Shown: positions 59,968 through 64,000 of the stretch, one piece after another
Numbering within the stretch: the stretch's first letter is position 1
Layout of the letters: every line of letters starts with the position of its first letter
Origin: Halostella litorea
Lineage (GTDB): Archaea; Halobacteriota; Halobacteria; Halobacteriales; Natronoarchaeaceae
Direction: 5' to 3'
Length of the DNA stretch: 64,000 bases
NCBI RefSeq assembly: GCF_004785955.1
Contig: NZ_SJER01000001.1
Location: 1,116,001 to 1,180,000, forward strand
The notes under the pieces: generated by a model
Databases searched by the model: none
What the model was told of the DNA's origin: nothing
What the model saw: the letters and a program-made list of their open reading frames with translations, nothing else
Program-made: the position numbers and the translations under genes

Positions 59968-61944
59968 GTGAGTACCCGCACGAGTGCTCTCGACACGGTG
60001 GTTTTCGGCGTCGACATCCAGAGCGGGGACGTCCGGGGTGACGCGCCCTCATACGCGCTGGTCGTCTTCGACGGCGAGGAGCTAGAACGCGACGTGGTGA
60101 CGTACCGCAAGCTCCGCCGCCGGATCGACGACGAGTGCCCGGACATCGTCGCGACGGACAACATGTACGAACTCGCGGAGAACAAGGACGCACTCGTGCA
60201 CTTCCTCGGGGACCTCCCGGACGGTACCCGCCTCGTGCAGGTGACGGGGGCCGAACAGCCCGAACCGCTCTCGCGGGTCGCCAGCCGCCACGGCGTCCCG
60301 TACGGCAAGGACCCGATGCAGGAGGCCGAGGCGGCGGCCCGCCTCGCCGCCCGCAACGTCGGCCAGGAGGTATCGGCGTTCACCGACACGACCGAGGTGA
60401 AGGTGTCCCGCGGCCGCTCGACGGGGAGCGGCGGGTGGAGCCAGGACCGCTACACCCGACGGATCCACGGCGCGGTCCGCACCCGCGCCCGCGAGGTGGA
60501 GTCGGCGCTGGACGACGCCGGCCTCGAATACGAGATGGACGCCACGGAGAAGTACGGCGGCTACTCGAACGCCGTCTTCGAGGTCGAGGGCCGGCCCGAG
60601 GACATCCCGGTCTCGCGCGGCCGGAACGGCGACACCCGCGTCGAGATAGAGCGCGTCCGCCGTGACGGCATCGAGTTCCGGCCGCTGGTCAAGCGCCGCG
60701 ACCACGTGCTCGTCGGGATCGACCCCGGAACGACGACGGCGGTCGGCGTCGTCGACCTGGACGGGAACGTGCTGGACGTGCTCTCGACGCGGACCGCCGA
60801 CACCGCCGACGTGATCGAGTGGATCGTCGAGCGCGGCCGCCCGATACTCGTCGCCGCGGACGTGACGCCGATGCCCGAGACCGTCGAGAAGATCCGCCGT
60901 AGCTTCGACGCCGCGGCGTGGGCCCCGGTCAGCGACCTCCCGGTCGACGAGAAGCAACACCGGACCCGCGAGGTCGGCTACGACAACGACCACGAGCGCG
61001 ACGCCGTCGCCGCGGCCCTGTTCGCGTACGACGACCACCGCGACCAGTTCGAGCGGATCGCCCGGAAGGTGCCGCCGCGGATGGACCGCGGCGAGATCAC
61101 CGCGCGCGTGCTGACCGGCGAGGAATCCGTCGAGGCGGTCGTCGACGACCTCTCGGAGTCCGACGACGAGGAGGACGAGAGCACCGAGCACGTCCCGCGC
61201 GAACTCACCGACGAGGAAAAGCGCATCCGCGACCTCGAACGCCAGGTCGAGCGCCTGCAGGACCACGTCGAGGACCTCGAATCGACGGTCACCGAGAAGG
61301 ACGACCGCATCGCGGAACTGGAAGACGAACTCGACGCCGCCCGGAGCCGGGAGCGCCAGGAGGTCCGCAAGGACCGCGAGGTGACCCGGCTGCAGCGCGA
61401 GACCGAGCGGCTCGAACGCGAACTGGATGAGGAGCGCGAGCGCACCGAGTCGCTGGAGGGAAAGCTGGACCGCCTGAAGGAACTGTGGAAGCTCGACCAC
61501 TCGAACTTCAGCGACGTCGCCGCCGAGAAGAAGGACCTGATACCCGTAAAGCCCGTCGAGGAGTTCACCAAGGACGCGCTGGCCGCCGCGAACGAGGCCT
61601 ACGGCCTCGCCGAGGGCGACGTGGTGTACCTCCGGGACGCCAGCGGCGCGGGCCGCAGCACCGCCGAACGCCTCGTCGACGTCGCGCCGCGGGTCGTCCT
61701 CAAGAACGGCGGCCTCTCGGATATCGCCGACGAGAAACTGTTCGAGGCGGGGATCCCGGTCGGCCCGGCCGACGACGTGGCGATGCAGGAAGTCGACGAA
61801 CTCGCCGTCGCCCGCGAGGGCGACGTGGAGGCGGTTATCGCCGACTGGGAGGACCGCGCCGAGCAGCGGCGCAAGGACCGCAAGGCCGAGCAGTTAGACC
61901 GGCTCATCAGCGAGCACCGCGCGGACCGCGGCGAGTCGGACTGA
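59968..61944 (+). CDS. DUF460 RNase H-like nuclease with long coiled coil
   Basis: 658-aa archaeal DUF460 protein. Residues about 240-380 form an RNase H/RuvC-like core with VLVGIDPGTTTA (first acidic residue, near 246-257) and later acidic candidates in AADVTP and DNDHERDA. A strongly charged coiled coil covers about 410-510, and a conserved C-terminal part follows (DVVYLRDASGAGRS...). Predicted to be a nuclease acting on RNA or DNA structures; not characterised to my knowledge. Start is GTG at 59968, fixed by the TATA distance. Convergent with the DUF6757-like gene. Confidence 0.85.
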   Translation: MSTRTSALDTVVFGVDIQSGDVRGDAPSYALVVFDGEELERDVVTYRKLRRRIDDECPDIVATDNMYELAENKDALVHFLGDLPDGTRLVQVTGAEQPEPLSRVASRHGVPYGKDPMQEAEAAARLAARNVGQEVSAFTDTTEVKVSRGRSTGSGGWSQDRYTRRIHGAVRTRAREVESALDDAGLEYEMDATEKYGGYSNAVFEVEGRPEDIPVSRGRNGDTRVEIERVRRDGIEFRPLVKRRDHVLVGIDPGTTTAVGVVDLDGNVLDVLSTRTADTADVIEWIVERGRPILVAADVTPMPETVEKIRRSFDAAAWAPVSDLPVDEKQHRTREVGYDNDHERDAVAAALFAYDDHRDQFERIARKVPPRMDRGEITARVLTGEESVEAVVDDLSESDDEEDESTEHVPRELTDEEKRIRDLERQVERLQDHVEDLESTVTEKDDRIAELEDELDAARSRERQEVRKDREVTRLQRETERLERELDEERERTESLEGKLDRLKELWKLDHSNFSDVAAEKKDLIPVKPVEEFTKDALAAANEAYGLAEGDVVYLRDASGAGRSTAERLVDVAPRVVLKNGGLSDIADEKLFEAGIPVGPADDVAMQEVDELAVAREGDVEAVIADWEDRAEQRRKDRKAEQLDRLISEHRADRGESD

Positions 61945-61976
61945 CGGCTCTGCAGCATGCGGACGCGAGAATCACT

Positions 61977-62066
61977 CCGCGGAGTTCCGCTAAAACTCTA
62001 CTCCGCTCGGTCGACCAAACTCGACGCCGACCGCGGAGTTCCGCTGAAACTCTACTCCGCTCGGTC
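61977..62066. repeat. Tandem 36-bp repeat with hairpins over the DUF6757-like gene end
   Basis: 61977-62012 and 62031-62066 match at 35 of 36 positions, with a period of 54 nt. Each copy contains GCGGAGT ... ACTCCGC, a 7-bp stem with a 14-nt loop. The right copy includes the last five codons and stop of the minus-strand gene. The pair sits between two convergent genes, so it may serve as a bidirectional terminator. Confidence 0.85.
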
Positions 62067-62216
62067 CACGTCGACCGTCTCCCGGATCTGCTCCAGCGCC
62101 TCCGAATCAGCCAGCTCCTCCAGCCGGTCGCGGAAGTGCTCCTCGCAGAGCCCGACCCGGACGCCGTCCGACTCCGCGGCGAAGGCGGCCTCCCGGTCGC
62201 AGTAGTGGCAGTGCAT
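62052..62216 (-). CDS. DUF6757-like small zinc protein
   Basis: 54-aa protein: MHCHYCDREAAF at the start gives CxxC at residues 3-6 with flanking His, and a second half-site GLCEEH (about 22-27). A helical RLEELADSEAL part follows, and it ends VDVDRAE. This matches a haloarchaeal small zinc-protein family I know as DUF6757. Function unknown. The last five codons and stop are repeated 54 nt downstream in the same frame, so stop-codon read-through would add 17 residues and end again in VDRAE. Confidence 0.82.
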   Translation of the reverse strand: MHCHYCDREAAFAAESDGVRVGLCEEHFRDRLEELADSEALEQIRETVDVDRAE

Positions 62217-62252
62217 ACCCACAGTAGGTGACGAGCGCGTTTGAACCCTGCG

Positions 62253-63032
62253 CTACCCGATCCGCTCGCCGACGACCCGGTACGCGTCCGCCGACAGGCC
62301 GGCGACGCCGAGCGTGTGGTCGTGGGCGTCGCTCCCGCCGGTGACGACCAGGTCGTGCTCGTCGACGGCGCGCTCAACGGGTGTCGTGTCGACCTGCCGC
62401 CCGTAGGGGTAGAACCGTTCGACTGCGTCGAGGTCGGCGGTCAGCGCCAGCGCCGAGGCCGGGTCGGGGTAGCGCAGCGGGTGGGCAAGCGAGACGAGGC
62501 CGCAGGCCCCGGTTAGCAGGTCGCGGCCGCGCTCGAACGGCGTCACGTCCCGCGCGACGAAGCAGTCGCAGCCGCTGCCGATCAGTTCGTCGAACGCGCC
62601 CTCGTAGTCCTGGGGCGCGTCGGGGTGGGCGTCGATGGCCCGGGCGATGTGGGGTCGCCCGATCCCCTCGCTCACGTCGACGTCCAGCGTGAGGCCTAGG
62701 CGGTCCTCGACGTTCTCGACGATGGCGCGGCCCCGCTCGACCCGGTCGCGCTGGAGGCGGTCCAGTTCGCGCTCCAGTTCCGGGGTGGCGGAGACGCCGT
62801 AGCCGAGCAGGTCGACCCGCTGGTCGCCCGCCGAGACGCGGAGTTCGATCCCGCGGACGACGGTGACGCCGTCGCGCTCGGTCACGGGCGCGTCCAGGTC
62901 GGGGTGGATGCGGTCGTGGTCCGTGATCGCCACGACGCTCACCCCGGCCTCGCGGGCCGCGTCGGGCACCTCCGACAGCGTCATCTCGCCGTCGGAGCGC
63001 CTCGTGTGTGCGTGGAGGTCCGCGTACACCAT
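62253..63032 (-). CDS. PHP-domain phosphoesterase
   Basis: 259-aa PHP-fold metal-dependent phosphoesterase. Ligands visible: DLHAHT (H7, H9), TDHD (about 37-40), RPHI, SLAHPLRY and the C-terminal GGSDAHDH. It is similar to RNase AM/YciV-type enzymes, which act on 3',5'-bisphosphonucleotides and short RNA 5' ends; the substrate here is not known. Divergent from the DUF5789-like gene. Confidence 0.9.
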   Translation of the reverse strand: MVYADLHAHTRRSDGEMTLSEVPDAAREAGVSVVAITDHDRIHPDLDAPVTERDGVTVVRGIELRVSAGDQRVDLLGYGVSATPELERELDRLQRDRVERGRAIVENVEDRLGLTLDVDVSEGIGRPHIARAIDAHPDAPQDYEGAFDELIGSGCDCFVARDVTPFERGRDLLTGACGLVSLAHPLRYPDPASALALTADLDAVERFYPYGRQVDTTPVERAVDEHDLVVTGGSDAHDHTLGVAGLSADAYRVVGERIG

Positions 63033-63140
63033 GCGTCCGCTTTCCCTGCCAGCGGTTTAGCCCTGACCATTCCGCGGCATATTAGGACGAATAATGAAGC
63101 ATAGGTGTACCCCGACGACCAAGGTCGTATATGGACAATG

Positions 63141-63148
63141 TTTATAAT
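63141..63148 (+). promoter_or_regulatory. TATA element of the DUF5789-like gene
   Basis: TTTATAAT is centred 29-30 nt before the ATG at 63174, a near-consensus leaderless promoter. Confidence 0.68.
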
Positions 63149-63173
63149 TATCTTTCACCCAGTACCGGGTACG

Positions 63174-63461
63174 ATGCTTCACCGAACCACCGACCGCCTG
63201 TTCGACGACGCCGACTACCCGCTGACCACCGAGCAGTTCGTCGCCCGACACGGCGACGAGGAACTGGAGCTGCCGAACGGCTCCGAGACGCTCGGCGAGG
63301 TCCTCGGGCGCACCAGCGGCGAGACGTACGAGGCCGCCGAGGACGCCCGCTTCGCCGTCTACAACGCCCTCAGCAGCAAGGCGATCGGTCGAAAGGGGTA
63401 CAGCGACCGCGACCCCACGCCGCCCGGCAGCCCGCACGGCCCGGACCAGGTTTCGTTCTAA
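63174..63461 (+). CDS. DUF5789-like small protein
   Basis: 95-aa acidic protein. The segment DYPLTTEQFVARHG...LELPNGSETLGEVLGR and the end AIGRKGYSDR match a haloarchaeal family known as DUF5789, related to DUF2795-type proteins. It is probably a small helical regulator or RNA/DNA-associated protein; there is no proof. Copy 2 of the structured repeat begins on the base after its TAA stop. Confidence 0.8.
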   Translation: MLHRTTDRLFDDADYPLTTEQFVARHGDEELELPNGSETLGEVLGRTSGETYEAAEDARFAVYNALSSKAIGRKGYSDRDPTPPGSPHGPDQVSF

Positions 63462-63600
63462 ACGACCTTTTTTCGCCTCGGGTTCGCTCGCACAGCGAGC
63501 AAACCACTCGGCCAAAAAACGTCGATGAAAAAAGGCCGCCTCCGCGGGGCTCCGCCCCGCTCCGGCGGTGAAACGGCGGCTTCGCCGCCGTATGCTTCCT
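63462..63600 (+). repeat. Structured intergenic repeat element, copy 2
   Basis: Same layout as 11762-11889: ACGACCTTTTTT after the stop, hairpin GCTCGC/GCGAGC (a different stem sequence from copy 1), CCAAAAAACGTCGAT, a second A-run, an inserted hairpin (GCGGGGC/GCCCCGC) and the identical 28-bp terminal block (63570-63597). It separates convergent genes, so T-runs on both strands would allow termination from both sides. Confidence 0.7.
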
Positions 63601-63630
63601 GCGACCCCGCTCTACCACACCGCAATCCGC

Positions 63631-63999
63631 CTACACCCACTCGATAGTGCCGTCGAGGTCGAGCGGGACCGCCCCCTTCGAGTAGCCCTCGGCGCGGCCG
63701 TCGGGGCGGACGCGGTAGACGACGGCGGGGCGGTGGTGGACCTCCGGCTGCTCGCCGCGGACCGCCTGCCACTGGTCGTCGTGGAAGCTGGAGCAGTCGA
63801 CGAACAGCACCGCGCCGCCGCCGTGCTCGGATAGCTGGCCGCTGGTTTTCGTCTCGGCCGTCTCGCGGACCGCGGCGACGGCCGTGTCGGCCGCGCGCTG
63901 TGTCGGCGGGAGCGGCCGGGTCACCTCGACGAGCGGCTGGTGGTCCCCCTTCGCGGCGCGGAAGTCCAGCGAGTGTCCCGTCGTTACCTCTATCTCGGG
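63631..63999 (-). CDS. Unrecognised protein, N-terminus beyond the window
   Basis: C-terminal 122 residues of a gene that enters from the right edge; the frame is open to the last base. It reads EIEVTTGHSLDFRAAKG, VEVTRPLPPTQ, GGGAVLFVDCSSFHDDQW and ends PLDLDGTIEWV. An ATG-like internal start is not needed. VLFVDCSSF followed by a His-rich part could be an enzyme core, but I recognise no family. Confidence 0.65.
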   Translation of the reverse strand, partial: PEIEVTTGHSLDFRAAKGDHQPLVEVTRPLPPTQRAADTAVAAVRETAETKTSGQLSEHGGGAVLFVDCSSFHDDQWQAVRGEQPEVHHRPAVVYRVRPDGRAEGYSKGAVPLDLDGTIEWV

Positions 64000-64000
64000 C

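Overview
The window is chromosomal DNA of a halophilic archaeon (class Halobacteria). It is very GC-rich with GC-dominated third codon positions. Its predicted proteins are strongly acidic. Most transcription units start with an archaeal TATA element 26-31 nt before the start codon, so many transcripts should be leaderless. The marker genes are archaeal or haloarchaeal: PCNA, two RFC small-type subunits, Orc1/Cdc6, PriL, Hjc, TBP, SAMP2, TrmG10, TatCo with the double-domain TatCt, and several haloarchaea-only small zinc proteins. The genus cannot be fixed from the sequence alone. I saw no rRNA, tRNA, CRISPR array or intact insertion sequence.

Layout. 1-9.7 kb: RFC small subunit, a membrane bactofilin-like protein, a Tat lipoprotein solute-binding protein, SAMP2 with a GNAT enzyme, a phosphohexomutase, a MEDS-domain histidine kinase, LarB, a histone-fold miniprotein and RpiA. 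9.7-20 kb: MacB-type ABC exporter, lipoprotein, M29 aminopeptidase, GlmM-like mutase, two membrane proteins, Orc1/Cdc6 and a MutS-type ATPase. 20-28 kb: LarE, NAD synthetase and an assimilatory nitrate block (NirA; NasA plus a MobA-like protein). 28-37.5 kb: TatCo/TatCt, RlmE, hydrolase, PCNA, a hydroxyacid dehydrogenase and PriL. 37.5-44.3 kb: iron-type lipoprotein, a membrane protein/regulator pair, an AT-richer island with a PQQ-propeller lipoprotein, a SWIM protein and an AidB-type acyl-CoA dehydrogenase. 44.3-54.7 kb: Hjc-AhcY, an acidic sequon-array secreted protein, a dipeptide-type ABC transporter split into divergent units, MTA/SAH deaminase, SpoIIM-like protein and HisG. 54.7-64 kb: membrane proteins, TBP, TrmG10, RfcC, RNase Z, DUF460, small zinc proteins, a PHP phosphoesterase and a truncated gene at the right edge.

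How the genes work together. Clamp, clamp-loader subunits, primase large subunit, origin-binding protein, Holliday resolvase and a MutS-type ATPase make the window rich in replication and repair genes. NasA, the MobA-like protein and NirA cover nitrate to ammonium, without a transporter here. AhcY and the MTA/SAH deaminase give two possible routes for S-adenosylhomocysteine. Four predicted lipoproteins carry twin-arginine signals, in the same window as both Tat translocase genes. LarB and LarE are two of the three enzymes for the nickel-pincer cofactor.

The most unusual observations are: (a) a duplicated 3' end of rfcC whose six differences are all synonymous; (b) an in-frame 54-nt tandem duplication covering the stop codon of a small zinc-protein gene; (c) a structured intergenic element present in two copies, each directly after a stop codon; (d) a secreted acidic protein with twelve N-glycosylation sequons spaced six residues apart; and (e) the low-GC island around the PQQ lipoprotein.
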